A stretch of DNA of 64,000 nt from assembly GCA_965231925.1 (NCBI GenBank), contig OZ246894.1, positions 1,860,001 to 1,924,000 of the forward strand, in the 5' to 3' direction. The notes under the pieces were generated by a model that was given only the letters and a program-made list of their open reading frames with translations, made no database searches and was not told the origin of the DNA. Within the stretch, counting starts at the first letter, position 1, and each line of letters opens with the position of its first letter. Positions 33,894 through 43,517 of the stretch are shown here, piece by piece. A program made the position numbers and the translations under genes. Origin of the DNA: Poriferisodalis sp965231925 (GTDB lineage Bacteria > Actinomycetota > Acidimicrobiia > Acidimicrobiales > Poriferisodalaceae).

Positions 33894-34071
33894 ATGACGC
33901 AACAGGAGACCCCGTGAAGCTTCTTGCTATCAGACACTGCGCGCCTCTATCGACCGAGCGTGCGCGTTGCTGCGCGAGCACCTTCAGACCACGGCCGACC
34001 TCCTGAGGCAACGAGGTCTCGCCGAGGGGTTCCTCGGGGAGCCGATGAACGAAACTCCGCTCGCCGTCTGA
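33894..34071 (+). pseudogene. Remnant of a GntR/FadR-type regulator
   Basis: An ATG with seven codons (33894) stops at once. In a neighbouring frame, with no start, the segment 33898-34071 encodes CALLREHLQTTADLLRQRGLAEGFL near its end. This lines up closely with the C-terminus of the intact GntR protein at 56160 (CSLLEEHLNLTARLLVERG...EGFL), including the final acidic tail. The DNA-binding domain and most of the ligand domain are missing. It therefore looks like a paralogue reduced to its ends by an internal deletion. Confidence 0.65.
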
Positions 34072-34086
34072 AAGAAGCCCTGCCCG

Positions 34087-34878
34087 ATGTCTTCCCTCAC
34101 TCCCGAGATCGGGCGCGAACTCGATCGTCTCGTCGTCGGCTTCCAGGCCATCGCCCTGCCCCGGTGGCGCGCCACCATGGCGGAGCTCGGCGACCCGCTC
34201 CCCGCGTATCTCGCGCCGGTCACCGGACACCTCGCTGAGGTCTTCTTTGAGGGCCGCTGGCGGCCTGAGCTCACGCGCCTGCGCCACCGATACCTCGACG
34301 ACTTCGTCATCGACGGATCGAACGACAAGCTCGCGAACGAGCCGTGGCTCGACGATGACTGGAAGCCGGTCGGGGTGTTCCGCGAGGCGCTGCTGGGCAA
34401 CCTCCAGACTCGAGCCGAGCTCGCGGCCGAGACCTGGGGAACCTCCGGCTTCGGGGTGGCGCGAGACGGCGCCGCCCAGAGCTTCTCGGCTGCGACCTCA
34501 CCGCTGTGTGCGCTCTACCAACCGGTGCCGCTGCCGTCCGACCCGGCCCAGGAGCTTCATCACCTTCTCACCTACGCGCGCTACGTGCGCACCGATGCAC
34601 ACGCGGCGGCGTGGGAGGAAGCCAGTCTGACCAATTTCGACATGGTCGCGCTCGAGGAGTCCGAGCGGGGCTTGGAGCTCAAGTCGCTGCCGCCGACGCT
34701 GGTGGAGCGTGGTTGGCTCGACGACGGCGGCGCGATGACCCCCGAAGGCATCGCCGGGCGAGCTGCGATCGAAGATCGCACCAACGAACTGCACAGTGTT
34801 CCGCTCGGTGCCGTCGTGGATCTCGACGCGTTCCTGGACGCCCTGCGGGCGCTCGCAACCCCGGTCGGGACCCCGTAG
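34087..34878 (+). CDS. Uncharacterised protein, possibly SCO6745-like
   Basis: 263 residues, mostly helical, no signal peptide or membrane segment. The stretch YVRTDAHAAAWEEASLTNFDMVALEE with MTPEGIAGRAAIEDRTNEL further on resembles the winged-helix-like C-terminal half of actinobacterial SCO6745-type proteins, but I am not sure of this. The N-terminal half has an Arg/Trp-rich helix (FQAIALPRWRATMAEL). It follows the GntR remnant by 15 bp and shares a bidirectional terminator with the convergent extradiol dioxygenase. Confidence 0.5.
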   Translation: MSSLTPEIGRELDRLVVGFQAIALPRWRATMAELGDPLPAYLAPVTGHLAEVFFEGRWRPELTRLRHRYLDDFVIDGSNDKLANEPWLDDDWKPVGVFREALLGNLQTRAELAAETWGTSGFGVARDGAAQSFSAATSPLCALYQPVPLPSDPAQELHHLLTYARYVRTDAHAAAWEEASLTNFDMVALEESERGLELKSLPPTLVERGWLDDGGAMTPEGIAGRAAIEDRTNELHSVPLGAVVDLDAFLDALRALATPVGTP

Positions 34879-34904
34879 CCAGGCGACTAGGGGTTGGCTA
34901 CGGG
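34872..34904. terminator. Bidirectional terminator hairpin
   Basis: CCCGTAGCC (34872-34880) and GGCTACGGG (34896-34904) form a perfect 9-bp stem with a 15-base loop. It lies exactly between the convergent genes ending at 34878 and 34910. Confidence 0.75.
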
Positions 34905-34909
34905 CCGTC

Positions 34910-35830
34910 TCAGTTCGCCATCATCGTTTCGATGATCTCGCCGATGTCGGTCGGTCTGAGCGCGTCGGGTGTGGGTGGGCCCCAGATGTAGAGGGCCTTG
35001 TCGGGCTCCCAGTCGCGGGCCATCCATTCGGCGTCGTTGACGATCTGGTCGATGTCGGAGAAGTACTCGACGAAGTTGCCGGCAGGGTCCTTGAAATACC
35101 AGAACAGGTTGCTGCCGAGGAAGTGGCGGCCGAGACCCCACGCGTGGCGCTCCAGGTTGTCGGTGAGCAGGTTGCGAGCTGCGTGGCCGATGGCGTCCAT
35201 GTCGTCCATCTGCCAGGCGAGGTGATGGATCACTGCGCCGGGAGCCTGGGCGAGGGCGAAGTTGTGATGGTCGGTTGAGGTACGCCAGAACGCGAGATTG
35301 CCCGGCACTCGATCCGAGAGCTTGGCGCCGATGATGTCTCCCAGGAACTTGCCTGTCGCCTCGATGTCGGGCGACGACATGGCGATGTGGCCGAGTTTGC
35401 GCGGTCGGGGCGTGGTTTCGACAAACAGTGTGTCGGGGCGAGCGTTGAGGCGGGGGGAGTACCCCGCCTGGTTCATCGGTGCCTGCTCGACGGGGTCGAG
35501 TTCGACCCGGGGCATGACCTTCACGCGGATGAGCAGCCCGGTGACCGGTTCGACGATCTCGATCGCGTCGCCGAGGTCGACATAGTCGTGACCGGCGGCG
35601 GTCGCGGCGTGACGTATGCGATCGAGGTCGTCGTCATCGTCGCAGCCGAGCGTGGTGTCGACGATCTGCCGCCACTTGCGCTCCACTATCGACAGCTGCG
35701 CGCCACCGTGCGTCGAGGAGAACGTCGTTCCCGACTCGTCGGCCTCGAGGCCGAAGTCCTCGTAGAAGGGTGTCATCGCTGCGACGTCGGTGACGCCGAG
35801 GGTGATTCCGTGCATTCCGTGCAGAGCCAT
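34910..35830 (-). CDS. Extradiol ring-cleavage dioxygenase (VOC/type I)
   Basis: 306 residues with two vicinal-oxygen-chelate repeats (about 5-105 and 145-260). The iron triad of type I extradiol dioxygenases is placed as expected: His148 in KLGHIAM, His202/203 in VIHHLAWQ and Glu255 in NFVEYF. It would cleave a catechol-type ring next to the hydroxyl groups, the step after Rieske oxygenation. That suits its position between the Rieske gene at 32740 and the flavin monooxygenase at 37704. Divergent from the substrate-binding protein at 36041. Confidence 0.88.
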   Translation of the reverse strand: MALHGMHGITLGVTDVAAMTPFYEDFGLEADESGTTFSSTHGGAQLSIVERKWRQIVDTTLGCDDDDDLDRIRHAATAAGHDYVDLGDAIEIVEPVTGLLIRVKVMPRVELDPVEQAPMNQAGYSPRLNARPDTLFVETTPRPRKLGHIAMSSPDIEATGKFLGDIIGAKLSDRVPGNLAFWRTSTDHHNFALAQAPGAVIHHLAWQMDDMDAIGHAARNLLTDNLERHAWGLGRHFLGSNLFWYFKDPAGNFVEYFSDIDQIVNDAEWMARDWEPDKALYIWGPPTPDALRPTDIGEIIETMMAN

Positions 35831-35890
35831 GAAGATCTCGTTTTCTGCCGGAACCGGTCTCAGCCGGCGATGTTCGCAACAGTAGCAATA

Positions 35891-35903
35891 ATTTCGTAAA
35901 AAT
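35891..35903. promoter_or_regulatory. ATTTCG-type motif in the AT-rich divergent promoter region
   Basis: The 210-bp region between the dioxygenase and the substrate-binding-protein gene is sharply AT-rich at 35870-35930. It contains ATTTCGTAAAAAT and a CAGTAGC direct repeat on either side of it. The motif resembles ATTTCGAAAT (56072) beside the gntR gene. Candidate shared operator; otherwise nothing coding is seen in this gap. Confidence 0.35.
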
Positions 35904-36040
35904 ACAGCAGTAGCGAATATGATACGTTCGCGTCACTCTGGCCTCGAGCTGCCGAAGCAGGACTGAGGCCGATGCAGGCGATGAACACCAGACCGACACC
36001 CGGAAGATGATCTGAAAAGCGATCCAAATGAGGGGGAGAA

Positions 36041-37690
36041 ATGCGCGTACCTAAGTGGTTGGCACTCGTCTTGGCGCTGGCACTGTTCGCCGCCGCCTGC
36101 GGCGGCGATGACGACGGCTCGAGCGAAGACGGTTCCGGCAGCAGTCCGTCGACGACCGCCGCCGACAGCTCGGACGACGACAGCTCGGACAGCGACTCGG
36201 CATCGAGTGGCGACGAAGTCTCCGACGACGCCGACGCCGATGACGACGCCGGCGAGGACGCTGCGCCTGCCGGTCCGAGCGGTGAGCTCCGCTACGGCAC
36301 ACCGTTGGCTGCTGCGACTTTCGATCCCCATCTCGAGAACCGTGATTTCGGCATGCTGTTCTACTCGCCGATCTACGACGGTTTGGTGAACGAGTTGCCC
36401 GACAACTCGCTCGTGCCCGGCTTGGCCACTGAGTGGGAGATCTCCCCGACCGAGGCCCGATTCACCCTGCGTGAGGGGGTGACCTTCCACGACGGGACAC
36501 CGTTCGATGCCGATGCCGTGAAGTGGAATATCGAGAAGGCCAAGGCGACGCCCGGCGCAACGGGAGCGCTGCTGCTCGGCATCGAGAGTGTCGAGGTCGT
36601 GTCGCCCACCGAGGTCGTGTTCAACATGACTGGCCCCGACCGCGACCTCCTGCTCAACCTGGCTCGCTTCCCCGGTCTCATGATGAGTCCCAACGTGGAT
36701 CCCGAAGCCATCGCGGCAGGAAGCGTCAGCGCAGGCACCGGCCCCTACCAGCTCGTCTCGCGGAACGAAAGCGAGATCGTGATGGAGGTCAACCCGAACT
36801 CCTGGAGCCCCGAGGATCAGGGTGTCGAGCGGATCACGTTCATCCAGATCACCGATGATGAAGCCCGCTTCAACGCGCTCGTCACCGGCGAAGTCGACGT
36901 CGCTCCTGTCCGGGTCTTCCAACTTCAGGACACGTTGGCTGCTGGGTACGAGGTCGCCCATCTCGCAAACAACCACTCGATCCTGCACTTCCATGACATC
37001 GGCGGCAATCTCGTCCCCGAATTCGCCGACGTGCGAGTCCGGCAGGCGATCGCCCATCTCATCAACCGAGAGGGCTGGGGTGCGTCGGTGACCCGCGGCA
37101 TTGGCCAGCCGGCGAATCAAGTGTTCCCCGAGGGTTCGCCATGGCACATCGAGGGCTACGAGGGCTTCCCGTACGATCCGCAGCGGGCTGCCGAGTTGCT
37201 CGCAGAGGCCGGGGTCACCGACCTCACGTTCGAGGTGCCGAGCTGGGGCATCTTCAACGTCATGCATCAGGCCGCATCTGCGATGCTCGCCGAGGGCGGC
37301 GTCACGATGAATATTCGCGACGTGCCACCCGGAGCGAACATCTCTGAGGTCGCCTCCCAGCAGGTGGGTGCATCGCTGACGTTCGTCTCCACCATCCACG
37401 CTGACCAGACGTTCGGCATTTTCCTCTCGCCTCCGACGCTCTGGAACCCATGGAATGTCCCGGTTCCGTCGGTCCTCGGCCCGTACCAGCAGGCCGTGGG
37501 CGCCGCCACAGACTCCGAAGCCGACGCGGCCTATCGTGCGATGCTCCAGGAGGCGTACGACCTTGCGTGGATCGTCCCGATCTACCAGAACGAGAACTCG
37601 ATGGGGTACAACGCCGACAAGTTCGACATCGAGCTGTGGGAGAACGTCACCATCGGCATGGGCATCCGCGGCCTCAGGGTGAAGTCGTAG
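36041..37690 (+). CDS. Dpp/Opp-type ABC transporter substrate-binding lipoprotein
   Basis: 549 residues. The signal peptide ALVLALALFAAACGG ends in a lipobox with Cys20. Residues 22-80 are an Asp/Ser-rich acidic linker typical of high-GC actinobacterial lipoproteins. The SBP_bac_5 domain follows: GELRYGTPLAAATFDPHL, VPGLATEWEISPTEARFTLREGVTFHDGTPFDADAVKWNIE across residues 80-175. It binds peptides or other small solutes at the outer face of the membrane. No permease is adjacent; the permease/ATPase set at 57-60.7 kb lacks its own intact binding protein. A GAGGGGGAG site precedes the ATG. Confidence 0.92.
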   Translation: MRVPKWLALVLALALFAAACGGDDDGSSEDGSGSSPSTTAADSSDDDSSDSDSASSGDEVSDDADADDDAGEDAAPAGPSGELRYGTPLAAATFDPHLENRDFGMLFYSPIYDGLVNELPDNSLVPGLATEWEISPTEARFTLREGVTFHDGTPFDADAVKWNIEKAKATPGATGALLLGIESVEVVSPTEVVFNMTGPDRDLLLNLARFPGLMMSPNVDPEAIAAGSVSAGTGPYQLVSRNESEIVMEVNPNSWSPEDQGVERITFIQITDDEARFNALVTGEVDVAPVRVFQLQDTLAAGYEVAHLANNHSILHFHDIGGNLVPEFADVRVRQAIAHLINREGWGASVTRGIGQPANQVFPEGSPWHIEGYEGFPYDPQRAAELLAEAGVTDLTFEVPSWGIFNVMHQAASAMLAEGGVTMNIRDVPPGANISEVASQQVGASLTFVSTIHADQTFGIFLSPPTLWNPWNVPVPSVLGPYQQAVGAATDSEADAAYRAMLQEAYDLAWIVPIYQNENSMGYNADKFDIELWENVTIGMGIRGLRVKS

Positions 37691-37703
37691 CCGTCAGATT
37701 GGT

Positions 37704-38867
37704 TCAGATCAGCGCGATCTGGACGGGCTGATCGAGCAGGAGCCGGCCGTAGTCGGCGTAGCGCAGCTCGCGGTCGAAGATGACGTGATTGGAGCCGGCG
37801 GTGATGTCACGCAGGGCCCGCTGGATCGGGCTCTCGAGGCGGGCGCCGCTGGCACCGGTCACCGAGCTGATGTCTTGCACCGCTTCGCGGCACATGAACA
37901 CGGCGTGCGTCAGCCGAGACAACCACCCGCTGCGGGTCTCGATGGTCGCATCATTGCGTTGAGCCATGACCTCGGCGAGAACGTCTCGGAAGATGAGTTC
38001 GGCCGCGTCGATAGTGAGGGCCGCACGCGCGACGACCGATGGCTTGCCGAGCGTGCGCTCGCGTCCCCCGACGCTGACCTGACCGGAGGCGATCTTGGCC
38101 TTGGTCTGGGTCTGGTACTCCTCGAGCGCCATCTGGGCGGCGCCGAGCATGGGCAGTCCCGCTGCGAATCCGAGCACGGGAATGAGGGGGGTGCGGTAGA
38201 GGTCGCCGGGGTGGAGTCGGCGGGACTCGCCAGTCGCGCTGATGAGGTCGACCATCGAGACCACCCGCTCGTCGGGCACGAAGACATCGTCGATTCGGAT
38301 GTCCCACGACCCTGTGCCGCACAGTCCGACGACGTGCCAGGTGTCGATCGCCTCGACGTCTGCTCGTGGCAGCGCAAAGAACAGAGGGACCGGCGGTCCG
38401 TCTTCGCTGCGTTCCATCGCGCCGGCCAGGACCCAGTCTCCGTGGACGATGCCGGTGCCCCATTGCCACTGGCCCGCGAGCAGGTAGCCGCTTTCCACCT
38501 TGGTGGCACTGCCGGCCCCGAAGTTCAGCGTGGCCGGTGCGAGGACGTAGTTGCGATCGGCGAAGAGTTCGGTTTGGAAGCTCTCGGGGTAGCCGCAGAG
38601 CCAGAAGTTGTGCTCGATGTAGAAGGTGAGGAGCCAACCCATCGAGGCGTCCGCTCGCGAGAGCGTGAGCGACACCTCGAAGTAGGTGTCGAGATCGGCC
38701 TCGTGGCCGCCGTAGACCTTCGGCGTCATCAGCGCGAACAAGCCGCTGCGGCGTACGGCGTCGATCACCTCGTCGAGCGGACGGCGAGCCAGCTCAGACT
38801 CACGGGCCTTCTCACGCAGGAGCGGCACGAGCCCCTCGGCCGTTGCGATCAGCTCGGCTGAATCCAT
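37704..38867 (-). CDS. Acyl-CoA-dehydrogenase-fold flavin monooxygenase (group D, HsaA/HpaB-like)
   Basis: 387 residues. The fold resembles acyl-CoA dehydrogenase: RRPLDEVIDAVRRSGLFALMTPKVYGGHEAD near 28, SGYLLAGQWQWGTGIVHGDWVLAGA near 125 and VVGLCGTGSWDIRIDDVFVPDERV near 175. The C-terminal SSVTGASGARLESPIQRALRDITAGSNHV is characteristic of two-component flavin hydroxylases rather than dehydrogenases. It would hydroxylate a phenolic or related substrate using FADH2 from a separate reductase (not seen here). ATG 38867 is downstream of the P450 gene in the same operon. Confidence 0.85.
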   Translation of the reverse strand: MDSAELIATAEGLVPLLREKARESELARRPLDEVIDAVRRSGLFALMTPKVYGGHEADLDTYFEVSLTLSRADASMGWLLTFYIEHNFWLCGYPESFQTELFADRNYVLAPATLNFGAGSATKVESGYLLAGQWQWGTGIVHGDWVLAGAMERSEDGPPVPLFFALPRADVEAIDTWHVVGLCGTGSWDIRIDDVFVPDERVVSMVDLISATGESRRLHPGDLYRTPLIPVLGFAAGLPMLGAAQMALEEYQTQTKAKIASGQVSVGGRERTLGKPSVVARAALTIDAAELIFRDVLAEVMAQRNDATIETRSGWLSRLTHAVFMCREAVQDISSVTGASGARLESPIQRALRDITAGSNHVIFDRELRYADYGRLLLDQPVQIALI

Positions 38868-38931
38868 CACGGCGTACGACAATACGGTGCTCCGATTCTC
38901 AGCCGCGAGCAGTCGTTGATGTGGCGATCGA

Positions 38932-40188
38932 TCATGCTGCTCGCGAGCCGATTCGCACCGCCACTGGGTAGGAGAGGAAACCCCTGTGGCGAGCGCGGGG
39001 TCGGCGCACGGGCTGGGCTGCTGGACGCAGGTCTCCGAAGCGAACAAGGCGCTGAAGGGCGACGCGGGCTTCCAGTCGAGCCAGCGCTGCCCCCAGGCAG
39101 AGGTGCGGCCCGTGTCCGAACGCGAGGTGAGGGTTGGGATTGCGAGTGATGTCGAAGCGATCCGGCTCGTGCCAGGCGGCGGCGTCGCGGTTGGCGGCGC
39201 CGTTGGACACCCACACGAACGTGTTCGCCGGCACGGTCGTGTCCCGCAAGGTGACATCTTCGAGGGCCAGGCGTCCGCCGATCTGGTTGGGACTGTCGAA
39301 GCGGAGCATCTCCTCGACTGCCGAGGGCACCAGATCTGGGCGCGTGCGCAGCAGCTCGAGCTGATCGGGGTGGCGGAACAGGGCGTCCATGCCGCTCCCG
39401 ATCAGGTTCGAGGTGGTCTCGTGTCCGGCGTTCAGCAGGAATGCAGCGTTGTGCAACAACTCGACTTCGGTGAGGGCCTGGCCGTCCTCCTCGGCACTGA
39501 CGAGGATCGACATCAGATCGTCGCCCGGTTCGCGGCGGCGCCGGTCAGCAAGCTCACCGAGGTAGCCCTTGAAGTCCTCGACGGCGGCATTGGCCCGATC
39601 GATGACCTCCTGGGAGGGATTCGGCTCCAGCGACGCAGTCACCGACGCCCCCCAAGTCTTGAATCGCTCACGGTCGTCGGTGGGGACGCCGAGCATCTGC
39701 CCAATCACAGTGAGGGGCAAGAGATAGGCGAAGTCGCCGATGAGGTCCATCTCGCCGTCGACGAGGGCGTCGGAGAGCAGCTCGTCGACGGCTCGCTCGA
39801 CCTTCGGCTCCCATGACGCCAGCGCTCGCGTCCGGAATGCGTGGGCCACCAGGCCCCGCACGCGGGGATGGTCGGGCGGGTCGAGGAACACCATCACGTT
39901 GGCATGGTGCTCGTAGATCGGAGCGTCGGGTCCGAACACGCCGCTCAGGGGGGCCTTCTTGTCCGAGCTCATCGCCCGTCCGTTGAGCACCGACGCCACC
40001 TCGTCGTAGCAGGTCACGAAGAAGCTGCCGTCGCTGTTGCGGTGGATGGGCGACTCGGAGCGCAGGCGCGCGTAGGTCGGGAACGGGTAGTCGAGGAAGC
40101 GGGGGTCGAGGTCGTTCAGGTCGAAGCTCGCGGGGTCCGCGGCCCACTGGGAGTACTCACCCAGGTCGTGATGGTTCAGCACGGTCAT
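38932..40188 (-). CDS. Cytochrome P450
   Basis: 418 residues. Heme ligand loop FGHGPHLCLGAALARLE (Cys near 355), I-helix FLLNAGHETTSNLIG near 250 and K-helix E-x-x-R in VEEMLRFDSP. ATG 40188 overlaps the stop of the preceding P450 gene by 4 bases (ATGA). It is part of a minus-strand operon: BVMO, P450, this P450, flavin hydroxylase. This gene reads intact although its upstream neighbours are heavily frameshifted. Confidence 0.9.
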   Translation of the reverse strand: MTVLNHHDLGEYSQWAADPASFDLNDLDPRFLDYPFPTYARLRSESPIHRNSDGSFFVTCYDEVASVLNGRAMSSDKKAPLSGVFGPDAPIYEHHANVMVFLDPPDHPRVRGLVAHAFRTRALASWEPKVERAVDELLSDALVDGEMDLIGDFAYLLPLTVIGQMLGVPTDDRERFKTWGASVTASLEPNPSQEVIDRANAAVEDFKGYLGELADRRRREPGDDLMSILVSAEEDGQALTEVELLHNAAFLLNAGHETTSNLIGSGMDALFRHPDQLELLRTRPDLVPSAVEEMLRFDSPNQIGGRLALEDVTLRDTTVPANTFVWVSNGAANRDAAAWHEPDRFDITRNPNPHLAFGHGPHLCLGAALARLEARVALQRLVRFGDLRPAAQPVRRPRARHRGFLSYPVAVRIGSRAA

Positions 40189-41423
40189 GGGGTGTCCTGC
40201 CGGTTGCGGGCGAGCCAGAGCTGTCGGGGGCCGCGGAAGGAGATGATGGGCGGGTAGTCGAGCTGTTGGTCGGCCAGGCGAAGGTCGGGTGCCCGTCGAG
40301 TGAGCTCCTCGAATGCGACGCGGGCCTCGAGACGGGCCAGCGGGGCGCCGAGGCAGTAGTGAATGCCCTTGCCGAACGAGAGATGGCGGCGTGCGCCTGA
40401 GCGGTGGATGTCGAAGCGGTCCGGGTCGTCGAACCTCGGCAGCGTCGCGGTTGGACGAACCGAGCAGCACCAGCACTCTGGCCCCCTCGGGGATCACGGC
40501 TCCCTCGCCGAGGTCGATGTCGGTGCGTGCCTTCCGCCGCCACACGCGTTGACGGCTGGAGTCGAACCGGAGAGCTTCCTCGACAGCGTTGGGGATCAGC
40601 GACGGCTCGGCACAGATCTCGGCCCATTGGTCGGGGTGCTCTGCCAGCAGCCGCATTGCATTGGCCAACAGGTTGGTGGTGGTCTCGTGGCCGGCGATCC
40701 CGAGCCCCATGACGACGCTGGTGATCTCGGTCTCGCTGATCGCCTCGTGGTCGGCGTCGCGGATGTCGAGCAGGGCGGAGGTGAAGTCGTCGGCCCGGTC
40801 GACCTTGCGGCGCTGCACGTGTTCCGAGCAGTACTGCCACAGCGCCGCCATGTTCTGCGCCACGCGCAGCTGCTCGCTCTCGTCAGGGTGCCCGAACATG
40901 ATGGTCAGTCGGTCCCCCGCCCCACCCCTTGACCATGTCGGCGTCGGAGCCGGGGAAGCCCACCAGCTCGAAGATCACGTTGATCGGCAGCGGGGTAGGC
41001 CAGACCGGCGACCCAGTCGAACCGATCCTTGGCCAGCATGTCGTCGAGCAGGCTCGTGGCGATCTCACGGATGACCGGCTCGAGGTTCGCGACCCTGCGG
41101 GTCGAGAACGCGGTCATGTTGTGCCGGCGAATCCGGGCGTGCTCTGGCGGGTCCAGATTCGTCATGACCGGCGTGTAGCCGAACCCCTCGGCCAGGACCT
41201 TGCCGGCCTCTGGGCAGAACGGCAGCAGCGGATCCTGGGAGTTCGAGGCCGAGAACTGCTCGGTGTCCGACATCACCATCGACGCGTCCCGGTAGCGCGT
41301 GACCACCCACATGTCGAGTTCGTCGCTGTAGAAGGCCGGGGTCTCCTCACGCACCGAAGCGAAGGTCGGGTACGGATCGGCGAGGTATTCCGCCGAGAAC
41401 GGATGAAACGGACACGTCGACAT
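40185..41423 (-). pseudogene. Cytochrome P450 with three frameshifts
   Basis: Starts at ATG 41423 (MSTCPFHPFSAEYLADPYPTF) and can be followed to TGA 40185-40187 only by changing frame three times. These are near 40995 (a C lost from a C-run before LPINVIFELVGFPG), near 40918 (an extra G in a G-run before GDRLTIMFGHPDESEQ), and near 40442 (after SSNRDAA, before RFDDPDRFDIHRSG). All P450 hallmarks survive across the breaks: GLGIAGHETTTN, EEALRFDSSRQRV and FGKGIHYCLGAPLA. The corrected protein would be about 412 residues. Decay would normally hit motifs too, so consensus error is likely. Confidence 0.85.
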
Positions 41424-41547
41424 CACTGGCTCCCCGTCGCGAACGTTAGGGCGCATCTCCTCCTCGCGAGTTGAACGAGCTCTCAAGGCTGGCGAAAACG
41501 CGTGGTCCGCCAGCCGCAGGCGCTGGGAGCGCACCTGCCGGGACTCC

Positions 41548-43175
41548 TCAGGCCATGGACAGGCCGGGGTAGCCGTTCGCAGCGAGCTCGGTGACCTTGG
41601 CGGTGTAGCGGGTGGCTCCGCCGAAGTAGGCCCTGGTAGCGGACCTTGCCTTCCTCGTGGCCGGCCGACATTGGAGTTGTAGCCGGTGAACCAGCCCTTG
41701 CTGCGCCGGAACAGCAGCCGTTCGTGGAACCGCTTCACCTCGTCCACCCATTCCTGCTCGGCCTCGGGCTGCGCTTCCACCCGGCTGTATCCGTGCTCGC
41801 GCACGTATTCGAGCAATCCCGTCACCCACTCGACCCCGCCCTCGATGGCCCGCGGGAAGTTGGTGGAGCCCGGACAACGCTCTGGGGGCCGGCCACCATC
41901 AACATGTTGGGGAAGCCGTGCGACAGCAGGCCGCAGTAGGTGCTGGGCCCCGTCACGCCATTTCTCGCCGAGCGTGGTGCCGTCGACACGCCGCGGATGT
42001 CCACCCGGTCGAATGCCCCAGTGATGGCGTCGAAGCCGGTGGCATAGACGATCAGGTCCAGGTCGTAGTGGCGGTCGGTCGTCTGGATGCCGCTTGCGGT
42101 CAGGCGTTCAATGGGTGTCTGCGACAGGTCCACCAGCTCGACATGGGGGGTTGTTGTAGGCCTCGAAGTAGTCGGTTTTCCAGCGGCAGCCGCTGCAGTC
42201 CGAAGCCGTGGTCGGTGGGAATGAGCTTCTCCGCCACGGCAGGGTCGTGGACTCGTTGGCGGATCCGCTCGGCGATGTACTCCGACATCTCCCGGTTCGC
42301 GGGCCTCATCCCACGAAGATCTCGCCGAAGTTGCCCGCCAGGATGGCGAAACCCGAGCGGGTGTACAGCTCATCCCACAGCTCGCGGCGCTCGGCAGCGG
42401 TCATGTCCCAGAATCCCCAGCGAGGCACGTGCTCGAAGCCTTGGGGCGAGGCAGCGCAGTTGGCGAAGATCCTCGTCGTAGCGATCGCGGATCTCGTCCA
42501 TTTCTGTCTCGGAGATGGGGGAGTTGTTCAGCGGGCGTGCTCCAATTGGGGCGGCGCTGGAAACACCTTGAGCTCGGCGACCTTGTCTGCGATCTCGCCG
42601 ATCACCTGGATGCCGGTAGCCCCGGTGCCGATGACGCCGACGCGCTTGCCGGCTAGTTCCACGGGCTCTTTGGGCCAGAAGAAGGTGTGAAACGACGGGC
42701 CTTCGAATTCGTCCATGCCGGGATAGGAGGGCAGGGTCGGTGCCGACAGCGGTCCGAGGCTGGTGACCACGAAGCGAGTGGTGTGGGTGTCGCCGTCGGC
42801 GAGCGAGAGGTGCCAGCGGCGCTCGCTCTCGTCCCACGCCATGCGTTCGACCCGCTTGCCGAAGCGCATGTGGCGACGCAGGTCGAACTTGTCGGCCACA
42901 TAGTTCAGGTAGCGCAGGTTCTCGGGCTGTGAGCTGAAGCGCTCCTTCCAGTGCCATTCGTCCAGCAGCTCTTTCGAAAACGAGTAGCCGTAGGTGTAGC
43001 TCTCCGAGTCGAACCGGCAGCCCGGGTAGCGGTTGCGGTACCAGGTGCCGCCGAGATCGTCCTCGGCTTCGAGGACCACGGCGTCGATGCCGAGGTCCAC
43101 CAGGCGCTTGATCTGGTAGATGCCCGACACTCCAGCACCCAGCACCACCACTTCGCTCTGGCGAGATTCGCTCAC
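41548..43175 (-). pseudogene. Baeyer-Villiger-type flavin monooxygenase with several frameshifts
   Basis: GTG 43175 begins VSESRQSEVVVLGAGVSG (FAD motif), followed by DLGGTWYRNRYPGCRFDSES, the intact fingerprint FEGPSFHTFFWP and VGVIGTGATGIQV (NADPH motif). After about residue 210 at least five frame changes are needed to follow the protein through LNNSPISETEMDEIRDRYDE, EYIAERIRQRVHDPAVAEKL, DLIVYATGFDAITGAFDRVD and SKGWFTGYNSNV to the end YPGLSMA at TGA 41548-41550. First gene of the BVMO-P450-P450-hydroxylase operon. Confidence 0.85.
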
Positions 43176-43269
43176 GGCTACCCCTTCAATCGCCCGCCCC
43201 GCAGTATGGCGGCACCGACTCGTATGCATCGTCGACATTGGCGATCTCGCGCTACGCATTGCGTGATCT

Positions 43270-43286
43270 GTACGTATAATACGTAC
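43270..43286 (+). promoter_or_regulatory. Palindromic operator over a -10 box, leaderless mazEF promoter
   Basis: GTACGTAT, one base, ATACGTAC is a perfect 8-bp inverted repeat. It contains a consensus TATAAT at 43275-43280, six bases upstream of the GTG start at 43287. Transcription would start on or next to the start codon, i.e. a leaderless message, and binding of the antitoxin to the palindrome would shut it off, as is usual for type II toxin-antitoxin operons. Confidence 0.65.
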
Positions 43287-43517
43287 GTGCCAAACAAGAC
43301 GATCAGTTTGCCTGATGACGTCGTGCCGATCATTGAGAGCCTGCAGGTGCCGTTCTCGAGGTGGGTGACCGATCAGCTCCGGCGCCACGCAGCCTTGTCG
43401 ACCATGTCGTTCGCCGATCAGCTCGTGGCGGATGCGGCACTTGCCGCGCCCGAGGGACTGACGGCCGATGACGCCGTGGCGGTTGGTGAGCGGATGGAGC
43501 GATCTGCGCCGTGGTAA
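43287..43517 (+). CDS. MazE-like antitoxin
   Basis: 76 residues from GTG 43287. The N-terminal NKTISLPDDVVPIIESLQVPFSRWVTDQLRRHA looks like a ribbon-helix-helix DNA-binding segment, and the acidic C-terminal tail (LTADDAVAVGERMERSAPW) is the expected toxin-binding part. Its stop overlaps the toxin ATG (TAATG). The palindrome over its -10 box is a good candidate for autoregulation. Assigned mainly from the MazF-like protein that follows. Confidence 0.8.
   Translation: MPNKTISLPDDVVPIIESLQVPFSRWVTDQLRRHAALSTMSFADQLVADAALAAPEGLTADDAVAVGERMERSAPW

Noticed and set aside
36100..36290. Repetitive Asp/Ser codons in the lipoprotein as a minisatellite
   Set aside because: This is the acidic linker after the lipobox that is common in secreted actinobacterial lipoproteins.
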